Shown piece after piece: positions 1-9,492 of a stretch of 64,000 bases of DNA. The notes beneath the pieces are model-generated. The model saw only the letters and a program-made list of their open reading frames with translations. It ran no database searches and was not told where the DNA came from. This stretch comes from Parabacteroides sp. (GTDB taxonomy: Bacteria; Bacteroidota; Bacteroidia; Bacteroidales; Tannerellaceae). How positions within the stretch are numbered: position 1 is the stretch's first letter; each line of letters begins with the position of its first letter. Position numbers and translations under genes: made by a program. The stretch lies in NCBI GenBank assembly GCA_017937385.1, contig JAGBDR010000016.1, positions 1 to 64,000 of the forward strand, in the 5' to 3' direction.

Positions 1-2637
1 GGCGCCGATGCCTTCCACGCTCTCCATTCCATTGCCGACACTGCCTGGAAAAACGGGCAATCCCCTCTTGATGCCATCCTTGCTCTCGTCTGATAAAGGC
101 GAGCCATTCCGGCATACCGGTTCTTTGGCTGAATAGTTACCGAATTCCAGGCTTAACAACCCGTTCCACAATCCCAAATCGAAACCGACATCAGCCGTAG
201 TGGTTGTTTCCCAAGTGATGCCTCTACTGGGGTAAACTCCCGGAAGGATACCGGTTGCCCCGCTTCCGAATACGACGTTTGTTCCTGTGTTGAATTTGCT
301 CAAATACTGGTAATAAGCAACATCATCGCCCCCATCGTTACCTAATGTACCGTATGAGGCACGAAGTTTCAAATTGTTGATGAAGTTTAGTTTTTCATTT
401 GATTTGAAGAAGTTTTCTTCTGTTACACGCCATCCGGCAGATACGGAAGGGAAGAATCCCCAACGTTTGCCAGGAATCCATTTTACGGAAGAGTCATACC
501 GGAAGTTGGCCTCCAGTAAATAGCGGTTGTCAAATCCGTAATTGATACGTCCTACATAACCGATCCGTCCGATTTCGGATTCGCTACCGCTGGCATCTTT
601 CCATTGGCTGTCGGCACTACCGGCAAACAATTGTTCCAATGAGGAGGAAAGCAATTCTTTGCGTTGTGCCCAGAAATTATCGCCATTTTGTTCGAACTGT
701 TCATACAAGAACATGGCACCGACATCATGCTTGCCGAATGTATGGTTATAGTTCAATTGCAAGTTCAGTGTATACGAGCTGACTTCATTGAAATCTTTCC
801 GGACGAAGTTTCCGTTCTCTGTTCTTATACGGGTTCCGGTAACGGGGGCATCATCGCGGATGATGTGATTGTGCTCTCCGGATGTTTCGTGCATATATAA
901 TGTATAGGCTTTGCCGACGGTCTTGTAGTTTTCATAATACCGGCGGTAGTTGAACATCGCATTGGCGGTCAATCCTTCAACCCAAGGAATCTCCCATTTA
1001 GCACTTAATTTGGTATTCAGGGTGTTCTTTTTCTTGGACCGGTGTCCGTTCTTTATCGCTTCCAATACGTTCCAGTTATAAATGGTCGCATTCGGCTGTC
1101 CGTTTACGTATGCCGGTTCGGTAGAGGGAAAGTTCAACAAGGCGCGGTACATATCGTTCATCAATTCCTGGTCGGAGTCGTATGGCCAATAGGGAGTCCG
1201 CTGATCGCCCATGTTTCCGTCAACATCCAAACCGATTGTAAAATTGTCGGCCACTTTGGCATCCACATTGGAGCGGAAACTGTAGCGTTGGAAATCCAAG
1301 TTGTCGAATGTTCCGGTTTGGTCGAAATAACCGATTGACATATAATAATTGATACGCTCGCTACCGCCATTGACACTCAGGTTATGCTGCATCGTGAATG
1401 GGTTTCTCCAAGCTAAATCTACCCAGTCCGTACTATGTGTCTTGAAATATTCTTGTTCGTCGGCGGTATAGTAACGGCTATCGGTTTCAGGAATACCGTT
1501 GTACATGAATTTGTTATTCAGATATACGGTCCTGTCGTATGCACTCAATACTTCCGGTTTGCGTGTTGAACGTTCGGTACCGAACAATCCGGAATAACTG
1601 AATTGCGGTTTTTGGTTCTTACCGCGTTTGGTTGAAACAACAATCACACCGTTTGCCGCACGTGCACCATAAACGGCCGCAGAGGCTGCATCTTTCAGTA
1701 CGGAGATATTCTCGATTGTATTCGGATCCAACGCATCGAAATCGGATTTTTCACGGACAACTCCATCGATTACGTAAGTCGGGTTCGTATTGTTGGGCGT
1801 ATTAGTACCACGGATGGTGATTGGAGAGGATACACCTGGCATACCGGATTTGTTGTAAGAGAAGATACCCGGCATACGTCCGGCCATCGCGTTGGATATG
1901 TTGGATACAGGAATGGTAGCAATGTTCTCGGCTGAGATTGTGGCAACCGATCCAGTCAAGTTCATTTTCTTCTGCGTACCATAACCGACCACCACCACTT
2001 CATCCAATGCCTGCGAATCTTCCACCAAATTGATCGTGAACTCGCTTTTTCCGTCGACTTTTATGTTTTGGGTCAGATAGCCGATAAAGGAGATCTGCAA
2101 GGTGGCGTTTTCGGGGACTTCCAAGGTGAAACGGCCGTCCATGTCGGTGATGGTGCCGATGGTGGTTCCGGCGACGGAGACATTGGCACCTGCGACGGGA
2201 CCCATCGGGTCGTTTACCGTACCTTTGATGGTTTTTGCCTTTTGCTGGGGGGCTTCTGCCAACATCCCTTTCGGACGAAGGATGATTTGTTTGTCGTTGA
2301 CACTATATTCGATGTTGGCTGTTTTGCAGATTTCATCCAATATGGTCTCAATCGATTTGTCTTTTGCTTTAATGTTCACTCTGTGGTCAACATTAATCAG
2401 TTTACTGTTGTACATGAAGTAGAACTCCGAGTTCTCTTCGATTTCTTGCAAGACTTGTTCGACGGATGCGTTCTTCATGTTTAAAGAGATCCGTGCGGAT
2501 TGCGAATACAAAGTGTTTGCGCTTGCAGTACTCAAGAAGCAAGTCAAACATAAGGTAGCGAGCTTCATACGCATGGGAATTTTGGGTAATAAACCATAAT
2601 TCGGCTTAAAACCTTCCGGATTTGATAATTTCTTCAT
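1..2637 (-). CDS. SusC/RagA-family TonB-dependent outer-membrane receptor (3' end beyond the window)
   Basis: This is the outer-membrane channel of a SusCD glycan importer; 879 codons are visible and no stop is reached at base 1. Read from the ATG at 2637, a signal peptide precedes an STN (secretin/TonB N-terminal) domain at about residues 45-110. A CarboxypepD_reg-like beta-sandwich follows at about 125-205. The hallmark EVVVVGYGTQKK sits near residue 210. Next comes the plug, with NTIENISVLKDAASAAVYGA and VIVVSTKRG, then beta-barrel strands. The STN domain plus the upstream fecR and sigma genes fit the family's trans-envelope signalling type, in which the receptor signals through FecR to its own sigma factor. 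The partner susD should lie just left of the window. The substrate cannot be told. The 274-bp gap to fecR (2638-2911) is AT-rich, and I could not place a -7 box in it with confidence. Confidence 0.95.
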   Translation of the reverse strand, partial: MKKLSNPEGFKPNYGLLPKIPMRMKLATLCLTCFLSTASANTLYSQSARISLNMKNASVEQVLQEIEENSEFYFMYNSKLINVDHRVNIKAKDKSIETILDEICKTANIEYSVNDKQIILRPKGMLAEAPQQKAKTIKGTVNDPMGPVAGANVSVAGTTIGTITDMDGRFTLEVPENATLQISFIGYLTQNIKVDGKSEFTINLVEDSQALDEVVVVGYGTQKKMNLTGSVATISAENIATIPVSNISNAMAGRMPGIFSYNKSGMPGVSSPITIRGTNTPNNTNPTYVIDGVVREKSDFDALDPNTIENISVLKDAASAAVYGARAANGVIVVSTKRGKNQKPQFSYSGLFGTERSTRKPEVLSAYDRTVYLNNKFMYNGIPETDSRYYTADEQEYFKTHSTDWVDLAWRNPFTMQHNLSVNGGSERINYYMSIGYFDQTGTFDNLDFQRYSFRSNVDAKVADNFTIGLDVDGNMGDQRTPYWPYDSDQELMNDMYRALLNFPSTEPAYVNGQPNATIYNWNVLEAIKNGHRSKKKNTLNTKLSAKWEIPWVEGLTANAMFNYRRYYENYKTVGKAYTLYMHETSGEHNHIIRDDAPVTGTRIRTENGNFVRKDFNEVSSYTLNLQLNYNHTFGKHDVGAMFLYEQFEQNGDNFWAQRKELLSSSLEQLFAGSADSQWKDASGSESEIGRIGYVGRINYGFDNRYLLEANFRYDSSVKWIPGKRWGFFPSVSAGWRVTEENFFKSNEKLNFINNLKLRASYGTLGNDGGDDVAYYQYLSKFNTGTNVVFGSGATGILPGVYPSRGITWETTTTADVGFDLGLWNGLLSLEFGNYSAKEPVCRNGSPLSDESKDGIKRGLPVFPGSVGNGMESVEGIGA

Positions 2638-2911
2638 AAATTCACGTTGTCAAATTTTAATTGAGTTTGAAATATAACTTGGTTCATAAATTACCCTTCG
2701 TCAGGTGAGATTTTCGGATGGGTAATCGGGTTTGACGGAGCAGGAAGATGTGACCAGCATTTTTCTGCTCTTTTTTTGACTAAGTAACTGTTTTCATGAT
2801 ACATAATTTTTAAGTAAACGTTTATAATTTTCGCTTTTTGGATATTAGACGTAATAGAAAGCGTTCCCCCTATGAAAAAAGTGAACTTTTTTTAAGATGG
2901 GGTATTTTTTG

Positions 2912-3964
2912 TTATGGAATGGACCGTATGATGACCGTGCGCCGTGAATAGGCAAAATCGTCTTTCTGTTCCGGTTCGATCACCGTGCATCTGATCGGGG
3001 CGGTCTTTTCCAGCAAATAGAGGATGTCGCGGAGGGTCTCCGTAGTAAAGGTGGCGGAGTAGGTATAATCGTACAACTCTTTTCCTTCCAAACGGATATC
3101 TACGTTGAAATGCCGTGAGAGGCGTTTGGCTACTTCATCCATATCGGCATGGCGAAAAATCATTTTCCCCTCTTTCCAAGCGGTTTCTACATGCAGGTTT
3201 GCTTTATTGATTTCCATCCGGCCACTGTTTTTGTGGTAGACCACCTGTTCTCCGGCTCGTAGGATCCGGGAATAGGAACGGCCGGTTTCCGATACCTCCA
3301 CATGGCCTTTTGCCAACGTGGTCTCTATCCGGTCGTCCTCTTCGTAGGCCTGCACATTGAATTCCGTGCCGTAGGCACTGATCTGCAAGCCTTCGGGAGT
3401 CGAGACGTTGAAACGGTTCGACGGGTTGGATTTGACTTTGAAGTAGGCTTCGCCCACTAATTGCACTTCTCTTTTGTTTTTGACAAAACGTTTGGGATAG
3501 GAGATGGAGGAACCGGAGTTTAGCCATACTTCCGAACTGTCGGGCAACACAATCTTGGAGATCAGGCCGCAGGCTGTTTTCATCTCCACCTGTTCGATGG
3601 GCAGATTGTTCCATTCCCTTAATGTATGAAGCAAAGAAAAGGTACCCACTAAGACAGGCAGGAGCAGTACGGCGGCTGAAGTACGGATGAAATGGAAGAT
3701 TTTCTTTTGGTATCGTTCGACGGCTATCCGTCTGGACAGTTTTTTCCAATTCCGTTGTTTGTCCACTTGCTTGTGTAATTTGAGTGTGGCGGTCGTTTCC
3801 CAAATGAAGCGGATGTCGTCTACCTCTTTCTTGAAATCGGGAGAACTATGCATCTGCCGCTCGAAAGCTATGCTTTCTTCAGCGGAAAGTTGTCCTTCTA
3901 AATAGTCGATGATATGTTTTGTCTGAAAATCCACTTTTGTTCCTTTATTAGTTAGACGTATCAT
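2912..3964 (-). CDS. FecR-family anti-sigma factor
   Basis: A 350-residue inner-membrane regulator. A cytoplasmic N-terminal part (about 1-85) would hold the sigma factor. One membrane segment lies at about 88-110 (hydrophobic TSAAVLLLPVLVG). A periplasmic FecR domain spans about 130-225 (KIVLPDSSEVWLNSGSSISY, then VQLVGEAYFKV). A DUF4974-type C-terminal domain runs from about 265 to 345. In the family, contact with the STN domain of a SusC receptor releases or activates the cognate ECF sigma factor. Gene order is sigma, fecR, susC, all on the minus strand, as is usual for such switches. It starts 37 bp after the sigma gene, and a perfect palindrome sits against its start codon. Its sigma partner carries an in-frame stop, so the switch may not work in this strain. 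Confidence 0.93.
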   Translation of the reverse strand: MIRLTNKGTKVDFQTKHIIDYLEGQLSAEESIAFERQMHSSPDFKKEVDDIRFIWETTATLKLHKQVDKQRNWKKLSRRIAVERYQKKIFHFIRTSAAVLLLPVLVGTFSLLHTLREWNNLPIEQVEMKTACGLISKIVLPDSSEVWLNSGSSISYPKRFVKNKREVQLVGEAYFKVKSNPSNRFNVSTPEGLQISAYGTEFNVQAYEEDDRIETTLAKGHVEVSETGRSYSRILRAGEQVVYHKNSGRMEINKANLHVETAWKEGKMIFRHADMDEVAKRLSRHFNVDIRLEGKELYDYTYSATFTTETLRDILYLLEKTAPIRCTVIEPEQKDDFAYSRRTVIIRSIP

Positions 3965-3980
3965 ATAGGGTATACCCTAT
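3965..3980. promoter_or_regulatory. 16-bp perfect palindrome abutting the fecR start codon
   Basis: The sequence ATAGGGTATACCCTAT is perfectly self-complementary. It occupies the bases directly before the fecR ATG and lies in the short gap after the sigma gene. It could be an operator or an RNA stem that limits fecR translation. Position and symmetry are seen; the function is inference. Confidence 0.4.
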
Positions 3981-4001
3981 GTTAAAATATATATGTATTT
4001 G

Positions 4002-4589
4002 TTACCCAAGCAGCAGGAGCAGCAAGGGCAAATAGTCTTTCAGTTCCACGCGAAGGTGCTTGAGTGCTTTTGTCATGTAGGCCTCCACTGTCTTTACCGA
4101 GATATTGTGTTCTGTCGCGATTTCCATATAGGTCATATCCTTGAACCGGCTTTCCTCAAAGACGGTCCTGATTTTGTCCGGGAGTTTGGCCAGCGCGTCG
4201 GTAAGCAACCGTTCCAGTTCGAGGGTCGAATAAAGCTCTTCGGTAGTGCAGTGCGAAGGCGTGTTTTGGCTTTCTTTTTGTTGCCAATTTAGCTCCGTCT
4301 CCTGTTTGCGAAGGTAATCGACACAGGAATTGCGGACACTCGTGATCAGGAAGTTCCGGCTTGAAGTACTGATTTCGATTTCTTTCCTGTTTTTCCATAT
4401 ATTAAAGAAGACCTCCTGGACAATGTCTTCGCATGTTTCCTAACACTCCACATACCGGTGGGCAAACACACACAAAGGAGAGAAAAACTGGTCAAAGAGA
4501 GAACGGAATGCTATCTCGTCGTCCTTAACTGCAATTCTCCAGAATAAGCTATCTATGATTCCCCCCCCATAATCGTCTATATGTCTCAT
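4002..4589 (-). pseudogene. ECF-type RNA polymerase sigma factor interrupted by an in-frame TAG
   Basis: The ATG at 4589 opens a frame that stays in register to the TAA at 4002-4004 but contains a TAG at codon 50 (4440-4442). Region 2 spans the break: FRSLFDQFFSPLCVFAHRY before it and EDIVQEVFFNIWKN just after. Region 4 is intact (LPDKIRTVFEESRF, then the helix-turn-helix MTYMEIATEHNISVKTVEAY). Total length of about 195 codons is normal for a SusC-linked ECF sigma factor. A single base substitution explains the break, so this is a recent pseudogene, an assembly error or a readthrough codon. Codons 8-10 contain a run of eight G, a possible slippage site, although the frame is intact across it. 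It would recruit RNA polymerase to the downstream receptor operon and be held by the FecR protein. It begins 10 bp after the protease gene. Confidence 0.85.
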
Positions 4590-4599
4590 AATTAGTTAG

Positions 4600-7401
4600 T
4601 TATAGATTTGAAGATATTCTGATTCCTTTTATTGTCTTCACCCCTTTATCCGTATGAAGACGGAAGATGTAAACGCCGGCAGGGAGTGAACCGGTGTAAA
4701 TGGTGGCTTCCGGATTCTTTTGCTGGAGCCTGGTTTTGCCGTCGGAAGAGATGATTTCCAACAGATGTACCTGTCCGTTCCCGACCAATTGGATATGGTT
4801 GGTGAATGAAGTCGGCATAATGGTTGCTTCCGAAAGGTGTATAGCTTCATTTGCCACGTTTATCTCTGCGCTTGCTTCGCTCTTCGGGCTTTCGTTTTCT
4901 CCGTACAGGGCCGATACCTGGTAGGTCCAGCTGGCTTTGGGCACTTGCTTGTCCGTATATGCGGTGGTGGAGTTGCCGGAAACATGGCCTACCTGGCTTT
5001 CGTTCCGGTAGATGTTGTACCCTGTTATTTCCGGGAAAGCCATGGCCTGTGTGCTTCGGAGTGAAGAACGGGTTTCCATGTTTTGAGTGACTGACGGCCG
5101 GGCCGATGATTTGCATAAGAGAGTCCGGCTCCCGGCCACCGCTTTGGTCGTTGGGATATCGCCTGTTTCCGAGTTGACAACGGCTGCCAACAGGAAGTTG
5201 TTGTCGATGTTCTCTTCTTCGATTTCCGATGGTTCATAGGCATATTCCCAGTTTTCCCCGTCGGAAGAGACCAGGTTGCCTTTCCCGTTGACGGCAGGGC
5301 CTTCATCCATGACGGCGGGGTAAACATCTTGCCTGCTCGATGAAGCATGGATCGCAATGATCAGTTCTTGGGAAGCGTCGATGACGAAAGGTTTCCTCAA
5401 GGTCGCGGTATGGATTTTTTCGGGAGTCAGGATCCGTAAAGGTTGTGTATATCTCCGCTCTCCTTGTATAATCAATATGGAATAGGTCGCTCCGGTGACA
5501 GGGAGGAAAAGGACCGATTCGATCAGATGCTTGTGCAGGGGAGCCAGATCGCTCGGATCCCATTTTTGGCCGAAATAGAAAGATTCCCCGCCGAATCCTA
5601 ATCCGATGTAGGCGGAACCGGTTCCCCAATAGATCATCTGTTGGTACAAAGGCGCTTTCCAGCTGAGGGTGACCTCCTGGTCGTGGGCGGTCGCCTTGAC
5701 ATCAGTCGGCGCTTTCAGTTCATAGACATAGATGGACCCGGATACGATTTGTGATTCTTGGTCATCCGCATAGAGGGCCGAGACGCTGTATAGCTGCGTT
5801 CCAACCTCCGGATCGTCGTCGGTGTAGGAGGTTTCGGTCACATATTCCAATAGCGTGTTGTTGCGGTAGATGGCATATTGCAAAGGCTGTTCCTCGGCCG
5901 GCGCTTTCCAGCTTAGGGACACTTTTCCATGCTTGTAGGAAAGGACTAAGTCGGTCGGTGCCGCTTTGCGGGCTGTCGCATACCGGCCGTTCAGTTGGGT
6001 GAGTCCGGTTTGTTGCGGATCGAGGTAAAGGTCCATGCGGGTGGAGTCGGCTTTGCCGTATTGATCCCAGTGGTAGAACAGTTTGCCGTATAGGTTGGCG
6101 TAGTCGGGTTCTTCACAGGAAGAAGCACCTCCGCTCAGTGTCCCGACGATCAGTTTATTCTGATTGAACAGCGGAGAGCCGGAAGAGCCGCCTTCCGTCA
6201 CGCCGTGGCCGTTGAGTGTCTGGTTGAAAATCACGTTCCAGTGTGCTTTTACCGCTCCCGCCACGCTATCGACACCATACCAGGTGACGGTAGTTGCCGG
6301 TTGGTTGAAAGTCGATATTTTCATGTAATCGCCTGCCGGATGGTGAATGCCTACCCCCGATTGGGCAGCTGTGTTGCTTCTGTCCCAGCCGTTGTAGTAA
6401 ACGTCGTAGTCTTCCGGAATCTGTTGGTTCAGGAGCAGCAATAGCCCGTCCGAACCACCGTCCAACGGATTTCCGGCTACTTTCTTGCAACCAGTGATTG
6501 TTTTGTAGGAAGCGGGCGCGGATGTGTTTTCACACCCTGTGTGTTCGAGATGGAAATAGAAGACATATTTGTTCAGCTCCTGTTGCGTGACAGGGGTATC
6601 CTCTATGTCGAGACAATGGTAAGCCGAAAGGATATAGGGCTTCAAATCTTCTGCCGTATTGTTGACCAATGTGCCTGAGCAGAGGTAAACAGACTCTCCG
6701 ATAGGCAAGGTCATCTGGCATACTCCCTTCTTTTCCGTTTGCCAGGCGTCTCCCTCCTCACAGTTGATATTGACCATGCACGCTCCTGAACCGTTCACGG
6801 CTTTCGTGCGCGAAACGTGCAGGTGGTTGTAGCCATATCCGATTGCGTCGATAGAAAGGCGGGGCTGTCCGTCCGTCCCGTCGCCGGCTTCATATTCGAG
6901 GATGATTTCATCTCCGGCAAGAAATTCCGTCGCATATTCCCGGGTCGGCGGATTGGTCCGATGGGTAAAGGCCCCTATGACCTGGGTCCGGTCGGCGTTG
7001 TAGATAAACAGTCTGCCCTTTTCAGGGATATAGAAATCGTTGAAACTCAGCATCAGGGCGATGGCACCTTGGGCCTGTATCCGCAGTTGCCATATTGGAT
7101 GGCCGTCCGGCAAGGTGGTCCAGTTGCCGGAATGGTCGATAGAGAGGTCTGTCTTGATAAGTTTTCCTACTTTCAGCGGTGCTCCCTGGCTGACTTGCCA
7201 TCTGTCAACGGCCTTCAAATCTTCCACACAGAAGTCGATGGGGATCTGGACGGCAGGCCGATCGCTTTTCAGGATATGGGGATATTGGAAGGAAGCGGGG
7301 GTTCCGCCTTCGCTGATTTGTGCATAGGCCGATTCAGGGAGGCTGATTCCTGCCACTGACAGGAACAGGCTGATTAGCTGGAGTAAGACCTTCTTGTTCA
7401 T
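4600..7401 (-). CDS. Secreted lysyl-endopeptidase-like serine protease with fibronectin type III modules and sorting domain
   Basis: A 933-residue protein with a signal peptide (cleavage near SAYAQ, residue 28). The trypsin-fold domain shows His262 in LSAYHCLD, a likely Asp318 in GGSDGLL and Ser407 in GGSSGSPLF. This pattern resembles Achromobacter lysyl endopeptidase, and several cysteines around it suggest disulfides. Two to three fibronectin type III repeats follow (about 485-570, 570-600 interrupted, 790-860), bracketing a beta-rich insert. The last 70 residues (PAGVYIFRLHTDKG) look like a type IX secretion C-terminal sorting domain. It is probably surface-attached and digests proteins or glycoproteins. 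It lies upstream of and close to the sigma gene, so readthrough transcription is possible. A -7 box lies 36 bp before the ATG. P1 specificity is inferred from the family only. Confidence 0.85.
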   Translation of the reverse strand: MNKKVLLQLISLFLSVAGISLPESAYAQISEGGTPASFQYPHILKSDRPAVQIPIDFCVEDLKAVDRWQVSQGAPLKVGKLIKTDLSIDHSGNWTTLPDGHPIWQLRIQAQGAIALMLSFNDFYIPEKGRLFIYNADRTQVIGAFTHRTNPPTREYATEFLAGDEIILEYEAGDGTDGQPRLSIDAIGYGYNHLHVSRTKAVNGSGACMVNINCEEGDAWQTEKKGVCQMTLPIGESVYLCSGTLVNNTAEDLKPYILSAYHCLDIEDTPVTQQELNKYVFYFHLEHTGCENTSAPASYKTITGCKKVAGNPLDGGSDGLLLLLNQQIPEDYDVYYNGWDRSNTAAQSGVGIHHPAGDYMKISTFNQPATTVTWYGVDSVAGAVKAHWNVIFNQTLNGHGVTEGGSSGSPLFNQNKLIVGTLSGGASSCEEPDYANLYGKLFYHWDQYGKADSTRMDLYLDPQQTGLTQLNGRYATARKAAPTDLVLSYKHGKVSLSWKAPAEEQPLQYAIYRNNTLLEYVTETSYTDDDPEVGTQLYSVSALYADDQESQIVSGSIYVYELKAPTDVKATAHDQEVTLSWKAPLYQQMIYWGTGSAYIGLGFGGESFYFGQKWDPSDLAPLHKHLIESVLFLPVTGATYSILIIQGERRYTQPLRILTPEKIHTATLRKPFVIDASQELIIAIHASSSRQDVYPAVMDEGPAVNGKGNLVSSDGENWEYAYEPSEIEEENIDNNFLLAAVVNSETGDIPTTKAVAGSRTLLCKSSARPSVTQNMETRSSLRSTQAMAFPEITGYNIYRNESQVGHVSGNSTTAYTDKQVPKASWTYQVSALYGENESPKSEASAEINVANEAIHLSEATIMPTSFTNHIQLVGNGQVHLLEIISSDGKTRLQQKNPEATIYTGSLPAGVYIFRLHTDKGVKTIKGIRISSNL

Positions 7402-7436
7402 ATATAAGGATAAACCGATTTGAATAGATCGGTTGA

Positions 7437-7444
7437 CAAATGTA
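7437..7444 (-). promoter_or_regulatory. -7 promoter box for the secreted protease gene
   Basis: TACATTTG on the minus strand matches the Bacteroidetes consensus TAnnTTTG and lies 36 bp upstream of the ATG at 7401. A 7-bp inverted repeat (AACCGAT/ATCGGTT) occupies 7413-7434 in the leader. Confidence 0.55.
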
Positions 7445-7522
7445 CTATTTATTTTTGATTCAGGATAGGGGAATTTTCAGATTCTGTGTCTTATGGAAAA
7501 AGTCAAATAAATAGATACAACA

Positions 7523-7693
7523 ATGGAGTTATCGAATTGCAAAAAGAATGTACCGCAACTCTGGTATTGGAGCCAGCCGGAAAACGGATTTAGTTTTGAG
7601 GACATAGAAGCGATCGCAAAGGAATTTGTGTTTGAGGCCAAGAAAGATCGAAATAAGGCGGGAGACCGTTTTCTTTATGTAGCGTTTGTCTGA
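7523..7693 (+). CDS. Small hypothetical protein (56 aa)
   Basis: An ATG at 7523 opens 56 codons ending in TGA at 7691-7693. The protein begins MELSNCKKNVPQLWYW and is acidic and lysine-rich with no membrane segment. Codon use looks like coding sequence, with a plausible amphipathic helix around FEDIEAIAKEFVFEAKKDR. It lies alone between the protease promoter and a palindromic hairpin at 7705-7735. I do not recognise it, and it may be a relic of a longer gene. This ORF and the hairpin are all I see in the 375-bp gap. Confidence 0.4.
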   Translation: MELSNCKKNVPQLWYWSQPENGFSFEDIEAIAKEFVFEAKKDRNKAGDRFLYVAFV

Positions 7694-7704
7694 GACGGAC
7701 AGTG

Positions 7705-7735
7705 TGTCGAAAGGCGCTGTAGGCGCCTTTCGACA
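7705..7735. repeat. Palindromic hairpin, single unit of the REP-like family
   Basis: TGTCGAAAGGCGC is perfectly inverted as GCGCCTTTCGACA around the loop TGTAG, giving a 13-bp stem. The sequence is the same family as the arms of the composite repeats at 10073-10371 and 57392-57651. It sits where the small ORF and the SulP gene converge and could act as a bidirectional terminator, although no clear T-run follows. Confidence 0.7.
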
Positions 7736-7776
7736 TATCGTCTGTCATGTTTTCTCATACCATGGGTACCCTGCAC

Positions 7777-9456
7777 CTATTCTTTTATCGCCTCATGTGC
7801 TTTAGCCACCGCTTCGTTGATATTGCTGCAAATATTTTCCGTGCCGATCTTTTTGTCGAAACCGGCTTTGACAAGTACGCGGCGCACATGCTCGTTCACC
7901 CCTGAAAGGATCATCTGTATATGTTCGGCTTTCGACAGGCGGAACAGGTTTTCCAGGTTATGCAATCCGGTCGAATCCATGAAAGGGACCTTGCGCATCC
8001 GGATGATACGGATCTTCGGCTTGTCGCCCATATTGTGCATGATGTCGTCGAACTTGCTCGCCACCCCGAAGAAGAACGGGCCGTCGATTTCATAGACCTC
8101 CACCCCTTTGGGCAAAGAGAGGACCTCTTCGTCGTGGTGGATTTCCCCTTCGTCCGAAAGGTCGATCTCGTCTTTTACAACCGATACATGAGTCGTTTCA
8201 GCCACACGTTTCATAAAGAGGAACATGGCGATCAGCAAGCCGACTTCGATCGCGATCGTCAGGTCGAAGATAACCGTCAGGAAGAAAGTCACCAACAACA
8301 CCGACACGTCGCTTTTCGGATTCTTCATCAGCGAGCGGAATGTGCGCCATTCGCTCATGTTATAGGAAACGATAATCAGCACACCCGCCAGGCAAGCCAT
8401 CGGGATATGTTTGGTCAGCGGTCCTAAGAAGAGCAGGATCAGCAACAATACGATAGCATGGATGATACCGGCAACCGGCGTGCGTCCACCGTTGTTGATG
8501 TTCGTCATCGTGCGGGCAATCGCGCCGGTCACGGGAATACCGCCGAAGATCGGTACGATGATATTGGCAGCCCCTTGCGCGATCAGTTCGGTATTGGAGT
8601 TGTGCTTGTCGCCCGTCACACCATCGGCCACCGTAGCGGACAGCAACGATTCGATCGCTCCCAACATCGCGATGGTGAATGCGGAGGGAAGCAAGAGGTT
8701 GATTGTTTCCATATTGAAGCTGATCGCTTCCGGTCCGGGCAGGGAGGCGTTGATCGTAAAACGGTCTCCGATCGTTTCAATCCCCGTGATCCCCAAATGA
8801 TAGCGCATGACATAGACGACAACCGTCATCAGGATAATGGCAATCAGCGAACCCGGTATTTTTTTCGAAAACTTCGGGGTGACGGCGATAATCACGATAC
8901 TGGCAAGTCCGATCAGCAACGACCAGCCGTTCATCGTGTCGAAATGTTCGAAATAAGCGATCCATTTGGAAATGAAGTCCGCAGGAACCTTGTCCATCGT
9001 CAGTCCGAAAAGGTCTTTCATCTGCGTGGTGAAGATCGTCAAGGCGATACCGCTGGTAAAGCCGACGACAATCGGATAGGGGATGAACTTGATGACCGTC
9101 CCTAATTTCAAAGCCCCCATGATCACCAATATGATACCGGCGACAACCGTGGCAAGAGCCAGTCCCTCGATACCGAAATTCTGGATAATACCATACACGA
9201 TTACGATAAATGCGCCGGTCGGTCCGCCGATCTGTACATTGTTACCGCCTAACAGCGATACGATAAACCCACCGATAATGGCTGTAATCAACCCTTTTTC
9301 CGGGCTTACTCCCGAGGCGATACCGAAAGCGATCGCCAGTGGCAATGCCACGATCCCGACAATAATACCGGCCATCAGGTCGGTCATAAATTTCTCTTTA
9401 GAGTAGTTTTTCAGCGCCGATACCAACTTGGGCTGAAAATCAAACCTGTTTTTCAT
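7777..9456 (-). CDS. SulP-family anion transporter with STAS domain
   Basis: A 559-residue inner-membrane transporter. The N-terminal 410 residues form the SulP core of 12-14 hydrophobic segments (ALPLAIAFGIASGVSPEKGL, GGNNVQIGGPTGAFIVIVYG). A cytoplasmic STAS domain follows at about residues 440-550 with the typical VPFMDSTGLHNLENL. The family carries sulfate, bicarbonate or dicarboxylates, often in symport with sodium or protons. The exact substrate is not readable, and no carbonic anhydrase or sulfate-assimilation gene lies nearby. It is a single-gene unit with a -7 box 29 bp upstream of the ATG and a hairpin beyond its 3' end. Confidence 0.92.
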   Translation of the reverse strand: MKNRFDFQPKLVSALKNYSKEKFMTDLMAGIIVGIVALPLAIAFGIASGVSPEKGLITAIIGGFIVSLLGGNNVQIGGPTGAFIVIVYGIIQNFGIEGLALATVVAGIILVIMGALKLGTVIKFIPYPIVVGFTSGIALTIFTTQMKDLFGLTMDKVPADFISKWIAYFEHFDTMNGWSLLIGLASIVIIAVTPKFSKKIPGSLIAIILMTVVVYVMRYHLGITGIETIGDRFTINASLPGPEAISFNMETINLLLPSAFTIAMLGAIESLLSATVADGVTGDKHNSNTELIAQGAANIIVPIFGGIPVTGAIARTMTNINNGGRTPVAGIIHAIVLLLILLFLGPLTKHIPMACLAGVLIIVSYNMSEWRTFRSLMKNPKSDVSVLLVTFFLTVIFDLTIAIEVGLLIAMFLFMKRVAETTHVSVVKDEIDLSDEGEIHHDEEVLSLPKGVEVYEIDGPFFFGVASKFDDIMHNMGDKPKIRIIRMRKVPFMDSTGLHNLENLFRLSKAEHIQMILSGVNEHVRRVLVKAGFDKKIGTENICSNINEAVAKAHEAIKE

Positions 9457-9484
9457 CTTTCTGCCTAATTGATTAAAAGTGCTG

Positions 9485-9492
9485 CAAAGTTA
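9485..9492 (-). promoter_or_regulatory. -7 promoter box for the SulP gene
   Basis: TAACTTTG on the minus strand fits TAnnTTTG and ends 28 bp before the ATG at 9456. No clear -33 TTTG is seen at the usual spacing. Confidence 0.5.

Noticed and set aside
4156-4398. 80-codon minus-strand frame starting MEKQERNRNQ within the sigma gene
   Set aside because: It is an out-of-frame shadow; the true frame reads EDIVQEVFFNIWKN across the same bases.
7705-7735. tRNA or small structured RNA gene
   Set aside because: Only a single hairpin; no cloverleaf or CCA-like end.
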